From Megaera polyxenophila (GTDB lineage: Bacteria > Pseudomonadota > Alphaproteobacteria > Rickettsiales > Rickettsiaceae): a stretch of 64,000 nt of DNA. The DNA lies in NCBI RefSeq assembly GCF_029982035.1, contig NZ_CP104166.1, positions 1,426,001 through 1,490,000 on the forward strand. Direction: 5' to 3'. Shown in pieces: positions 1 to 8,458 of this stretch. The position numbers were made by a program, and so were the translations under genes. The notes beneath the pieces are model-generated. The model worked only from the letters and a program-made list of their open reading frames with translations. It had not been told where the DNA came from and searched no databases. Within the stretch, counting starts at the first letter, position 1, and the number at the start of each line of letters is the position of its first letter.

Positions 1-299
1 TTTTTTTGCCTAAAGCAAATCCTTGAATCATTAACAGCTTGCTCTCCTGATAGACTACAACCGTTATTTTCCATATCTAAAAGCAGTTAAGGGTGGGTTA
101 CCGGCCTAGAATTCTACATGGCTAATGAGAGAAACTGACACTCCGGAAAAGTTTTACCCATTCCGGCAGCGATTCTAACCAAATTTATGCTACCAGTCAA
201 ATTAAAAACCCAAGGTTGTTTTATATCCCTATCAATAATTAGTGCTGATGGATTTTTCTGCTAATTATGTTTCTAGCAAAAAAATAATAAGGAAATAAT
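1..299. other. Unassigned left edge, possible gene fragments
   Basis: No gene can be assigned with confidence. On the plus strand an open frame runs from base 1 to a stop near 90 and could be the last residues of a gene starting outside the window. On the minus strand an open frame without a clear start covers about 260 to 114, and another starts with ATG at 74 and runs off the edge. These overlap each other and cannot all be real. The last bases before 300 contain AAGGAAAT, a plausible ribosome binding site for the next gene. Confidence 0.3.
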
Positions 300-3200
300 A
301 TGCTTGGATCATTTTTTTCTGCTATCGGCGGTAGTATCGGTAAATATATGGGCAGCGGAATATTATCATCAATAGGGAGGTATGCAGGTAAGTATATTGG
401 TGATTTCCTAGAAAGGAAGTGGTTTTATAAAAAAGAAGTTTTTCTGAAATATGCAAGTCTTAAGGAAAGTTTTACTCTTTCGATAGCTACTTTAGGAGCT
501 CCAATACCCCTTGTGTTCGGTAAAACCAGAGTTTTTGGTAAAATTATCTGGGTTGATGAAATAAAGAATGTAGCTAAAACTAGTTCAACTTCAAGATATT
601 TTGCGCAGCCAAAATTTTTTAGGCTACCTAAGCAGGCTAAATCCACAACTTATTATACTGAATATGAATATTTTCTATCTTTTGCTGTGGCTATTTGCCA
701 AGGGGAAATTAGAGAAATTACTAAAGTATGGAACGGCAACGAAATTATAGATATTAGCCATTATAAATTTCGGCTCTATAAAGGGTCACAAGGTCAAATG
801 CCAGATCCGTATATACAAGCTAAAATGAACGGTTGTGCGCCGGCTTTCCGAGATCTTGCTTATATTGTGTTTGAGGATTTGCCGCTGGCAGATTTTGAAG
901 ATGTCATCCCTAATTTATCATTTGAAGTTACCAGAAAAGCTAACGTTCCTACCACTTACACAGTTGAAGATATGGTAAAATCGATTGTGATGATCCCGGG
1001 TTCTGGAGAGTATGTTTATGATACTGTTATCCAGAAAAAACAAATAATTGCTCGGAACGGTTCTGTTAAATGTGAAAAAGTAATTAATTCACATAATTTT
1101 TACAATATAGCAAATTCCATTCATAGCTTAAATCAACTCAAAAACACTTGTGAAAATATAGAATGGGTAGCACCGGTTATCTGCTGGTTTGGAAACAGTC
1201 TCGATTTATCAGAATGCTTAATTAGGCCTGCAGTTGAATTTAAAGATCCGTTAATTAGGTTTAGTGAAGAATGGAGGGTAGGGGAGTATAACAGGGAAAA
1301 TGCTCACGAAATAGCAAAAGATATTAATGGCAATCCCAGATATGGCGGTAGTGTAAACGACCAAAGTGTAATTCGTTATTTACAGGAATTAAGATCCCGT
1401 GGCCTTAAGGTCATGTTTTATCCTATGTTTTTTATGGATGTAGACCAAAAACCTTGGCGTGGGCATTTAACGGGTGCTGCCGGTGAGGTAGAGCGGTTTT
1501 TTCGCAAAAGAGGAGGCTATAATGAATTTATTTTGCACTACGCTAATTTGGTTAAAGACTACGTGGATGCTTTTATTATCGGCAGTGAATTAATTGGTCT
1601 TACCAAAATAAAGGACTCAGGAAATAATTTTCCTGCAGTTAATGAACTAGTTAATCTTGCTGGCTTGGTAAAGGCAATAGTCGGGCAGAGAGTTCTGGTT
1701 TCCTATGCAGCTGACTGGTCGGAATATCATCATACGGAAGGTGGTTGGTATAATCTAGACCCTTTATGGTCTTCTCACGCTATAGATTTTATCGGTATGG
1801 ATGCCTATTTTCCGCTAACTAATAGCGAAGGATCATTAATTACTGATAAGGAGATTAAAGATGGATTTTCACAAGGAGAAGGATATGACTTTTACGTATG
1901 TTATGAGCGAAATCAAAAAATACCACTAGCGCCTGCTTTTGCCTGGAAAAATCTTAAATATTGGTGGGAGAATACCCATAGAAATCCAGATGGAATAATT
2001 ACAGCATGGCAACCACGATCAAAAAAAATCTGGTTTACCGAATATGGTTTTCCCTCGATTGATAAGGCTTCTAATCAGCCAAACGTTTTTTTCGATCCTT
2101 TATGTAAGGATGGCGGAATCCCAAAATATTCAAACGGTGAGATAGATTTTTCTATTCAAAGGAGATGTATTAGAGCCTTTATAGAATTCTGGGGTAAAGA
2201 GGAATATATTGAAAACATGTTTCTGTGGACCTGGGATGCAAGGCCTTATCCTGCTTGGCCTCATATGGATATATGGCGGGACGGTTATTTATGGGAAAAA
2301 GGCCACTGGGTTAACGACAAATTCGGAATGGCAAGTGTTGCCTCAATAATTCTTGAGATATCAAATAGGTGTAAAATAGACTTAAAAAACGTAGAAGCAT
2401 ACGGGGTAGATGAAGTTCTATCCGGAGTTATTTTTAACCATCAGCTTTCTGCTAAGGATGCTATTAGTATTTTAAGAAGCAGTTATTTTTTTGATATTAA
2501 TGCAAGCGACTGCCAGAAAATATCTTTTATTAAAAGAGGGCAAAGCTTACCTGCCGGAATTGAGTCAGGAGATTTAATAAAACTTACAGAAAATAGTTAT
2601 ATAAATGAGGTTATTATTGCTAGAGAACAAATGCTTGCAAAAGCTAATATATATTTCCAAAATCAGCTGCAGGATTATGAAACTGGTTATTTGCATGTTA
2701 ATAATGAGCAGTTTTCACATCTAAAAAACGCTACTTTACGATTGCCGTTTGTAATAACAATATCCGAGGTTGCGCAGATAGGTAAATTATTGCTAAAAAA
2801 TGCAGCAGCTGAGAGTAAGATACTGGAATTTAATCTCCCGATTTCATATATTGACCTAGAGCCAGCCGATTTTATCTCCTTGGAATATAAGGAAGTAAAA
2901 TATTACCTACGTGTAATAAAAATTAGCTTTACCGGTTTAATGATAAATGTTATTGCCGTAGTAGATGATATCAATAGCTACCATAGCATAACCAGTTTTA
3001 AAAATAGGATTGAGCTGTTCCATGAGAAAAATATAGAAACCGAGTTCAGGGTCATTGAGCTGCCGTTTAAATTATACGGTTATGATTTCCCTTATCTAAC
3101 CGTTCATTTGAACAATAAAATCAAGTTACCTCTTTACGTTCGAACTAAACAAAGTCTAAATCCGAATTGGAATAAAATAGCACTAATAGAGCCAACTAAT

Positions 3201-3833
3201 TCTATTGCTAGAATCGTTAATTTTCATGTGGTAGATGAGGCAAATCCATTTCTTATCGACGATCTTAGTACAATCGAAGTTAAAGGAATAGAGCTTGAGA
3301 AATTAAATGATAATAATTGGAAATTACTAGAGATAAATAGTGAATTAATTGCTTTTAAAAATATTAAGAAAATCCCTTCTGAAGAAGAAATGTACTCTAT
3401 TTCTTATCTAATAAGGGGAACATATGGAACTCAAGGATATATTAAAAAACATGAGGCTGGATCGGTTGCAGCTATTTTTACCCATGATGTAAACATATTA
3501 CCTATTTCCGAAGATGCGGTAGGTCAAACTCTTGAATTTAAAATTGGCTCTATTGCGGAGGAAGTAAATTTTACAAATTGCGCTTGCCATCATTCTATAC
3601 CATTAACGGTTTCAAATTATGTTGAGGGTTCAAAAATGTATCTCCACTGGATAAACAGAAACTTTAAATCAGATAGCTGGATTCGAGGAATCGTTAGATT
3701 AAAGGATTTTTCCATTAAGCTTACTGCTAACAGCCGAGTACACAATTTTATTGCTGCCTCCGATGCGCATCAAATTGAAATAAATATTAGCGATGTAGAT
3801 ATTAGTGAGGGCTATAAAATCGATATAATTTAG
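300..3833 (+). CDS. GTA-like tail tip / host-specificity protein with TIM-barrel domain
   Basis: This 1177-residue protein looks like the large baseplate or tail-tip protein at the end of alphaproteobacterial gene transfer agent (GTA) clusters, the Rhodobacter orfg15-type family with a glycoside-hydrolase-like TIM barrel followed by a phage-tail domain. The N-terminus is Gly/Ser-rich and hydrophobic. A TIM-barrel-like part spans roughly residues 340-720, with the strand motif ending in IIGSE near 425-430 and WFTEYGFP at about 578-585. The C-terminal third is beta-rich, as expected of a tail protein. AAGGAAAT lies just upstream of the ATG. The next genes (DUF2793 protein, membrane protein, endolysin) are on the same strand and fit a phage or GTA module. 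No capsid, portal or terminase genes are in the window, so this is a detached piece. The frame is intact over 3.5 kb, which suggests it is maintained. The family assignment is confident; a working GTA particle is not implied. Confidence 0.85.
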   Translation: MLGSFFSAIGGSIGKYMGSGILSSIGRYAGKYIGDFLERKWFYKKEVFLKYASLKESFTLSIATLGAPIPLVFGKTRVFGKIIWVDEIKNVAKTSSTSRYFAQPKFFRLPKQAKSTTYYTEYEYFLSFAVAICQGEIREITKVWNGNEIIDISHYKFRLYKGSQGQMPDPYIQAKMNGCAPAFRDLAYIVFEDLPLADFEDVIPNLSFEVTRKANVPTTYTVEDMVKSIVMIPGSGEYVYDTVIQKKQIIARNGSVKCEKVINSHNFYNIANSIHSLNQLKNTCENIEWVAPVICWFGNSLDLSECLIRPAVEFKDPLIRFSEEWRVGEYNRENAHEIAKDINGNPRYGGSVNDQSVIRYLQELRSRGLKVMFYPMFFMDVDQKPWRGHLTGAAGEVERFFRKRGGYNEFILHYANLVKDYVDAFIIGSELIGLTKIKDSGNNFPAVNELVNLAGLVKAIVGQRVLVSYAADWSEYHHTEGGWYNLDPLWSSHAIDFIGMDAYFPLTNSEGSLITDKEIKDGFSQGEGYDFYVCYERNQKIPLAPAFAWKNLKYWWENTHRNPDGIITAWQPRSKKIWFTEYGFPSIDKASNQPNVFFDPLCKDGGIPKYSNGEIDFSIQRRCIRAFIEFWGKEEYIENMFLWTWDARPYPAWPHMDIWRDGYLWEKGHWVNDKFGMASVASIILEISNRCKIDLKNVEAYGVDEVLSGVIFNHQLSAKDAISILRSSYFFDINASDCQKISFIKRGQSLPAGIESGDLIKLTENSYINEVIIAREQMLAKANIYFQNQLQDYETGYLHVNNEQFSHLKNATLRLPFVITISEVAQIGKLLLKNAAAESKILEFNLPISYIDLEPADFISLEYKEVKYYLRVIKISFTGLMINVIAVVDDINSYHSITSFKNRIELFHEKNIETEFRVIELPFKLYGYDFPYLTVHLNNKIKLPLYVRTKQSLNPNWNKIALIEPTNSIARIVNFHVVDEANPFLIDDLSTIEVKGIELEKLNDNNWKLLEINSELIAFKNIKKIPSEEEMYSISYLIRGTYGTQGYIKKHEAGSVAAIFTHDVNILPISEDAVGQTLEFKIGSIAEEVNFTNCACHHSIPLTVSNYVEGSKMYLHWINRNFKSDSWIRGIVRLKDFSIKLTANSRVHNFIAASDAHQIEINISDVDISEGYKIDII

Positions 3834-3859
3834 TCACTAACGGTATAAGAGAATATGTT

Positions 3860-4516
3860 ATGAAAACTACGAATTACCAATTTGATCTTATGTATCAAGG
3901 GCAGGAGCATAAAGATATAGTATATAATGAGTCCATACTAAAACTTGATGCAAATTTGAATTTAAGTGTAGATAATTTTGTTGAAAAGCCTCCTGAGACT
4001 ATCACCTATGGTCAGCGTTTCATTCTTACTTCTGGTGAAAATAAAAACAAAATTTGTTACTTTGCCCATTCTACCAAAGGGATTCAATATATATCCCCTT
4101 ATAATAATATGTTTGTTTATATGATAAAGGATGGTTGTTTTGCCATATTCTCGGATAATAGCTGGCAGAAAGTAACAACTGGTTTTGAAGAACAGGCCTC
4201 TTCTTCCTCGCTTAAATTTATAGGCATCAAAGATGAATATCTTCTGCCAAGTAAGGTTGATTGCCATTATCTGTACCTTGAGGGGAAGTGTGCTTTTAAT
4301 TTTGATGAAGTTAAGAATTCCTCTTTTGTGATAATGATTAAGCAAAATTATGAAGAGGTTTTTAATATTAAGTGGCCTGAAAATATTTTGTGGCCTGGAA
4401 AAGAGTCTGTTCAAGTCACTGCTACAGCTAATGCGATTGATTTTTTTAGATTCCAGAAAATAGCTGAATCTAAACATTTCCTAGCTGAGACAATCAAAAA
4501 AAACTATCAATATTAA
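3860..4516 (+). CDS. DUF2793-family phage/GTA-associated protein
   Basis: This 218-residue protein matches the pattern of DUF2793 proteins found beside alphaproteobacterial prophage and GTA tail genes. The N-terminal signature is visible as a FDL motif, then GQEHKDIVYNESILKLDA (about residues 15-32), then a PPET segment near 44 and a G/W-rich beta region. The family is thought to act at the particle surface or tail fibre; that role is inferred, not shown here. It begins 26 bases after the tail protein and is followed 24 bases later by the split membrane gene, so the three were probably co-transcribed. The C-terminal part (about 130-218) has no domain I recognise. No frame damage is visible. 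Confidence 0.75.
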   Translation: MKTTNYQFDLMYQGQEHKDIVYNESILKLDANLNLSVDNFVEKPPETITYGQRFILTSGENKNKICYFAHSTKGIQYISPYNNMFVYMIKDGCFAIFSDNSWQKVTTGFEEQASSSSLKFIGIKDEYLLPSKVDCHYLYLEGKCAFNFDEVKNSSFVIMIKQNYEEVFNIKWPENILWPGKESVQVTATANAIDFFRFQKIAESKHFLAETIKKNYQY

Positions 4517-4852
4517 TCACCAAAAATTTGAGGAAAAATTATGATTACTTTACTTGCTTCAATTGCCGGTTTTATCAGCTCAATAATTCCTGAAATAGTC
4601 AAATATTTTAAAGATGCAAACGATAAAAAGCATGAACTAGCTATTTTATAGTATAGGAAATTCAAAATTTGCAACCAGAAAAATCATCAATCAGCTTTTT
4701 AAAAATTCGTTTAATAAATATGTAGTTACCAGCCACAATATTAGAAATTATCAACACTTTTACAAAAATCTCTGCCAGAATCTATCTAAAAATAGGTTCA
4801 GTTTTACAAATTATGTGGCCAAGACGTGAAAGAAGTGTTCGCCATAATGATG

Positions 4853-6031
4853 TTATCTAGGCGTTGATAATAATTCATTGGTTCTTATTAATAACAATGG
4901 CGGAGATAAACCGTAATAAACTTGCCGCAGATTCATACATTTATTGCAATTATAGCAAAACAGAGGATCTATTTTAAAATTCAACCAAATCATTAATCTC
5001 CAACTAATGAGCTTAGTTTTCTTATGAACGATTTGATTAATTGCCTTATATACGATAGGTAATTGTACGCCCCTAGTTCTATTAGATAAAAAACCGTAAT
5101 ACCTAATCATTCGAAAATAACGATCTGGTATATGCATAATCAGACTAGCTATGAACTGCATCACGGGCATAGTTATGCGATCAATTGTATTATTATAGTG
5201 ATCAAGAAATTTAAACGTTACCTGCTTTCCGTCGTAATTTTCTATTCTTGTCTCGGAAATAGGGGGCGTTTTATATACCGCCCTAAATATTCTATGTTGC
5301 GTTTATGATCATCCGATGGTTTTTGTAAATAAACATACCAACTGATTTCGTATAAACTACTCATCCAGTTATTAAAATTCTCAGCATTTTGATATGCGGA
5401 CGGCAACTTCAAATTACTTGAGATATATTGAAAGCGAAATAACTCAAGGACTCTATGTCTCCACATTTTTTTAATAGGTTCGGCAGGAAAAAATAATTTT
5501 TGCCACTTGCCTTTGCTATTTATACCGCCGCAAGTAACCGATAAATGGATATGAACATTGCGTTTTAAATCTCTACCGAAAGTGTGTAAGGCAGTAAATA
5601 TACCAACCACAAGATTTTTCTTTGTAGCTATCTCCTTAATAATTCCTGCTGCAATACCGGAAATCAATCCAAACAGATCACGATTGAGCCAAAATATCGG
5701 CCATAAAGAGTCCGGCATTGTAAATGTAATGTGCTGCCATCGTGTTTTTGGTAGAACATTGCTAGCCTTACTCACCCATTGATCCGTTTGTTTCTTACCA
5801 CAACGAGAACAAAACCTACCTTTACAGCTGAATGCTACCGATTTATTGCGGTTACAATCACGGCAGCTATAACGTTTAAATCCTAAATATTTCGTTCCAC
5901 ACGATATAACTTTAGTGACGTTGAAAATAATGCCGTATCTTAGCTTGCCGTATTTTTTAGCGAAATCGAGACCAATTACCACGGTCTAGAAAAATATGTT
6001 TTATAGATATTCCTTTACCGACTATTTCCAT
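4853..6031 (-). pseudogene. IS91-family transposase, two frameshifts
   Basis: Three pieces in different frames form one transposase. The N-terminal piece begins near ATG 6031 and reads through IKHIFLDRGNW. The frame then changes near 5950-5970, and the next piece reads AKKYGKLRYG, then the zinc-binding region CRDCNRNK...CKGRFCSRCGKK and the HUH-type core HIHLSVTCGG. The frame changes again at a run of five G on the plus strand (5262-5266). One extra base there would join RYIKRPP to the last piece, which contains MPVMQFIASLIMHIPDRYFR and MIRYYGFLSNRTRG, a hallmark of IS91 transposase C-termini. The product would have catalysed rolling-circle transposition. With two frameshifts it is probably dead, though the homopolymer one could also be a sequencing error. 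Confidence 0.8.
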
Positions 6032-6055
6032 AAATTACTTATAGTTAATGTTTTC

Positions 6056-6310
6056 TTACCAAGGAATCTTTCTTCCTTTGCGTTCTAAATCAAATTCTTT
6101 ACAATCAGGGCAATAGTAAACAGAATTATACTTATGATTGGGAGATATTTTTCGCAACATTATCCAGAAAGCCTTGGCTATTTCCTTATCTCCTTCGGAA
6201 AAAATCTTTTTGATCCTGCTGTAAGGAATTGCTTGCTCTTTAGAAATGGCCTTAAGAGTTTTTACCGCTAATTCATTGACCAAATGCTGCTCAGAGTGCA
6301 AGTTACTCAT
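6056..6310 (-). CDS. Small hypothetical protein inside the IS91-like element
   Basis: This is an 84-residue reading frame upstream of and in the same direction as the transposase, ending about 25 bases before the transposase start. I do not recognise the family. The N-terminal part is helical and the C-terminal part has a CPDC pair, half of a zinc-ribbon-like pattern, followed by charged residues. It may be an accessory gene of the element, for example a DNA-binding regulator, but that is a guess. There is no second CxxC pair in the reading frame, so a complete zinc ribbon is not present. Confidence 0.45.
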   Translation of the reverse strand: MSNLHSEQHLVNELAVKTLKAISKEQAIPYSRIKKIFSEGDKEIAKAFWIMLRKISPNHKYNSVYYCPDCKEFDLERKGRKIPW

Positions 6311-6438
6311 AACTCAATTATATATTATCTTATGTATGTCTAACATTCAGTCTTTATAACTCAAGTTAAAACAAATCAAATACCAGTATTATAATCCTCC
6401 ATAAATATTTATCGGTCAAGGGTATCTTCTTTTAAGCT

Positions 6439-6454
6439 GCCACCGATAGGTGGC
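6439..6454. repeat. Hairpin at the end of the IS91-like element
   Basis: A six-base-pair stem GCCACC/GGTGGC encloses the loop GATA, four bases from the inferred element edge and adjacent to CTTG. Position and shape fit the single-strand hairpin recognised at the origin end of IS91-type elements. It could also act as a weak transcription stop. Confidence 0.55.
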
Positions 6455-6825
6455 TTATCTTGGAAAAGCAAATTCAATATAACCAGACAGCCGCAAGCCG
6501 ATCTTTAGAAGAGATTCATATATCACGAGATATCCAGGAACAAGCATCGTTATATGCAACGTATAAAACTGAGATTACATGGGTAGATGCAGTTAACGGT
6601 CTAGTTAGGCCTGTTCTTGCTTACAGCTTTTTCATTATGTATATGGTTGTAAAATACCTCCAATATGCTGCGATTTCTAGAACTAGCCATGTAATCGAGT
6701 ATATTGAAATTATTTGGAGTACTGACGATCAGGCGATTTTTGCTGGTATTATCAGTTTTTATTATGGACAGCGTACTTTTCAAAAATTATGGAAAAATAA
6801 AATATAGTGCAAAATTAGAAAATCG

Positions 6826-7287
6826 ATGCACCGATTTACCAACCCAAAAGGAATTCAGTTAATTAAATCCTTAGAAGGCTTTAAAGCCGAACCGTATATT
6901 TGTAGTGGCGGCTATCTTACCATAGGTTATGGACACAGGATACTCCCTAGTGATCCTTATAAAATAGTTACCCAGGAAAAAGCCAGTCAAATATTAGAAA
7001 ATGACTTGCGCAAAATAGAAAGGTCAGTCCTGAAATATATTGATGTAGAAATAAATGATGATCAGTTTGCTGCACTGGTCTCTTTTACATTTAATGTGGG
7101 TACTGCTGCTCTTCAAAGATCAGTTTTAAGACAGAAAATCAATTACGGTCATTATGAGGAAGGGGCAAAAGAGTTTTTAAAATGGATATATGCAGGAGGT
7201 AGAAAAATTATAGGGTTAATGCGTAGGAGAAAACTTGAGAGCGATTTGTTTAGTAGTTATAGGATTTTAGATAAGAGTTTACTTTAA
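6826..7287 (+). CDS. GH24 phage-type lysozyme (endolysin)
   Basis: This 153-residue protein belongs to the T4-lysozyme-like GH24 family, which cuts the glycan chains of peptidoglycan to release phage or GTA particles. Glu17 (in SLEGF), Cys26 (in YICSGG) and Thr32 (in LTIGYGHR) keep the 9 and 6 residue spacing of the T4 Glu11-Asp20-Thr26 triad, with Cys in place of Asp, as in a subset of phage endolysins. The later motif DDQFAALVSFTFNVG is typical of the family. There is no signal peptide or N-terminal membrane anchor, so export would need a holin, and the probable holin gene just upstream is broken. The gene is 18 bases after that gene. The frame is intact. Confidence 0.9.
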   Translation: MHRFTNPKGIQLIKSLEGFKAEPYICSGGYLTIGYGHRILPSDPYKIVTQEKASQILENDLRKIERSVLKYIDVEINDDQFAALVSFTFNVGTAALQRSVLRQKINYGHYEEGAKEFLKWIYAGGRKIIGLMRRRKLESDLFSSYRILDKSLL

Positions 7288-7676
7288 GGTAAAAAACTAA
7301 AAATAATAATAACTTATAGTTATTGTTGACGAAACGTATGAAATCTTATAAAGTCACCGGCGGAGTAAGTAGGTATATGTATGTTTTTTTTAATCAAAAT
7401 CATGCAGATGCGTCATGCTTTGGGGTCTAGAAAACCTCTTTAGAAATGGTTTGTATTAGCCTAATTGGTACACCCTCAATCAAGATTGGGGAGATGATAA
7501 CTATGTACAAGGTCCTAAGGTGTAAAATAAAGTGATTCTTTAGGTCCTAAAAGTTATTGTAACTGAATTTCTACGGTTTTTTCTACTCCCCGATCGCCAT
7601 TGATACAAATAATGTTATTTTATGCCAGGGTATGGCGGTCACATCTATTATGGTAAGTTTTATTTAAGGGATATAA
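7288..7676. other. Intergenic stretch without a recognised gene
   Basis: This stretch of 389 bases holds no gene I can support. A 30-codon open frame (ATG 7338 to TAG 7428-7430) has no recognisable product. A short direct repeat AGGTCCTAA occurs twice between about 7510 and 7560. A segment near 7450-7490 resembles a tRNA D-arm and a short stem but does not fold into a tRNA. It may be decayed sequence between the GTA remnant and radC. Confidence 0.4.
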
Positions 7677-8316
7677 ATGGGTTTAGCAACTAGTACTATA
7701 GGTGATTTAGAACAACGGATTAGGGAAGAAGAACTGCTTACAAAATTATTTTCTTTTTACTATAAAGAGGTTGTAGAAGCAAATTATAGTTGCCAAGACA
7801 TTATTGGAGCGATTTGGAGATCTAGGGGAGATATTTTACACCGACAAATATAAATTATCGGTTATGATGCCCGAAGAGAAGCGCGTACTAGAGGTCTTAG
7901 AATTATTAAAACAATTAATTAGCGATATCTTGCGTACCAGAATAAAAAATACAAATGTGATTAGTAATCGAAAGGAACTTCTAGATTATTTGAAATTTAC
8001 AATGGGTGGTTTAGATGTGGAGCAGTGCAGGCTCTTACTTTTAAACAAGAAAAATATTGTTTTGGTAGATGAGGTCGTTTCCGAAGGTAGTTTGGATGTA
8101 GCTCCGTTATATTTACGGGAAATAATTAAAAAAGTTTTGTTTTACGGAGCGGCAGCTATTATTGTTGTACATAACCACCCTAGTGGTAGTCCAGTACCTT
8201 CCGAGAATGATTGGATAATTACCGATAAAATAATTAAGGCATGTAAAGTTTTTGATGTATCAGTGCATGACCATATAATAGTAACTAAAGACAGTTATTT
8301 CAGTATTTTAACTTGA
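7677..8316 (+). pseudogene. radC: RadC-family JAMM protein, frameshifted near the N-terminus
   Basis: The C-terminal 170 codons (from 7804) contain a complete RadC JAMM/MPN metal-binding domain, with the motif VVHNHPSGSPVPSEND and a preceding VVSEGSLDVAPLYLREI. The usual N-terminal helix-hairpin-helix region is cut. An ATG at 7677 opens a frame reading EEELLTKLFSFYYKEV, which resembles the RadC N-terminus. The matching continuation VAKTLLERFGDLGEIF lies in another frame, entered between about 7770 and 7800. Full-length RadC is usually around 220 residues or more. A shortened protein from TTG 7804 is possible. RadC function is unclear even in model bacteria, where it was once linked to DNA repair. 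The gene is probably decaying after loss of selection. Confidence 0.65.
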
Positions 8317-8458
8317 TGTTTGGATTATCACGAGATATTTTAGTCTGCGACCATTTCAGTTCTGGTCTTTACTGAAGTATATTTTATATTGTACTCAAAT
8401 AACGCCAGGCTGGAGATTGGATAAATTTATAATTTAAGAATAAATATTTAACCCAGGC

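Larger units (their letters stand above)
4651..6458 (-). mobile_element. IS91-like (HUH) insertion element, about 1.8 kb
   Basis: The boundaries are inferred from the reading frame of the interrupted host gene: removing exactly these bases repairs it. The right edge is followed directly by CTTG (6459-6462), the complement of CAAG. CAAG is one of the tetranucleotides next to which IS91-type elements insert. A hairpin, GCCACC-GATA-GGTGGC at 6439-6454, lies four bases inside that edge, as expected for the origin end of rolling-circle transposons. I see no terminal inverted repeats and no clear target duplication, which also fits this group. Inside are a frameshifted transposase and one small extra reading frame, both on the minus strand. 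The 200 bases at the left end hold no convincing gene. Confidence 0.7.
4541..6807 (+). pseudogene. Holin-like membrane protein gene split by an IS91-like element
   Basis: The 5' part runs from ATG 4541 to a TAG at 4649-4651 (36 codons, starting MITLLASIAGFISSIIPEIV). The 3' part reads from 6460 to 6807 (115 codons) and contains two hydrophobic helices, around VLAYSFFIMYMVVKYL and IFAGIISFYYG. Joining base 4650 to base 6459 makes a TAC codon and gives one uninterrupted frame of 151 codons plus stop. The intervening 1808 bases carry a transposase. A GAGG ribosome binding site precedes ATG 4541. Size, membrane segments and position just before an endolysin suggest a holin or similar lysis protein, but I do not recognise a named family. 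The 3' part has a TTG at 6460 that might allow a truncated product; I consider the gene broken. Confidence 0.75.

Noticed and set aside
3962..4477. A 171-codon minus-strand frame
   Set aside because: It lies opposite the DUF2793 gene, which has a clear family signature. It is a shadow frame.
4653..4825. A plus-strand open frame of about 57 codons just inside the left end of the IS91-like element
   Set aside because: It has no start codon, lies opposite the transposase and matches nothing I know. The stretch is better read as the noncoding end of the element.
5262..5266. Programmed frameshifting of the IS91 transposase at the G run
   Set aside because: IS91 transposases are normally made from one frame and there is a second unrelated frameshift, so decay or a read error is simpler.
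7448..7500. A tRNA-like D-arm and stem
   Set aside because: No acceptor stem, T-arm or plausible anticodon loop could be assembled around it.
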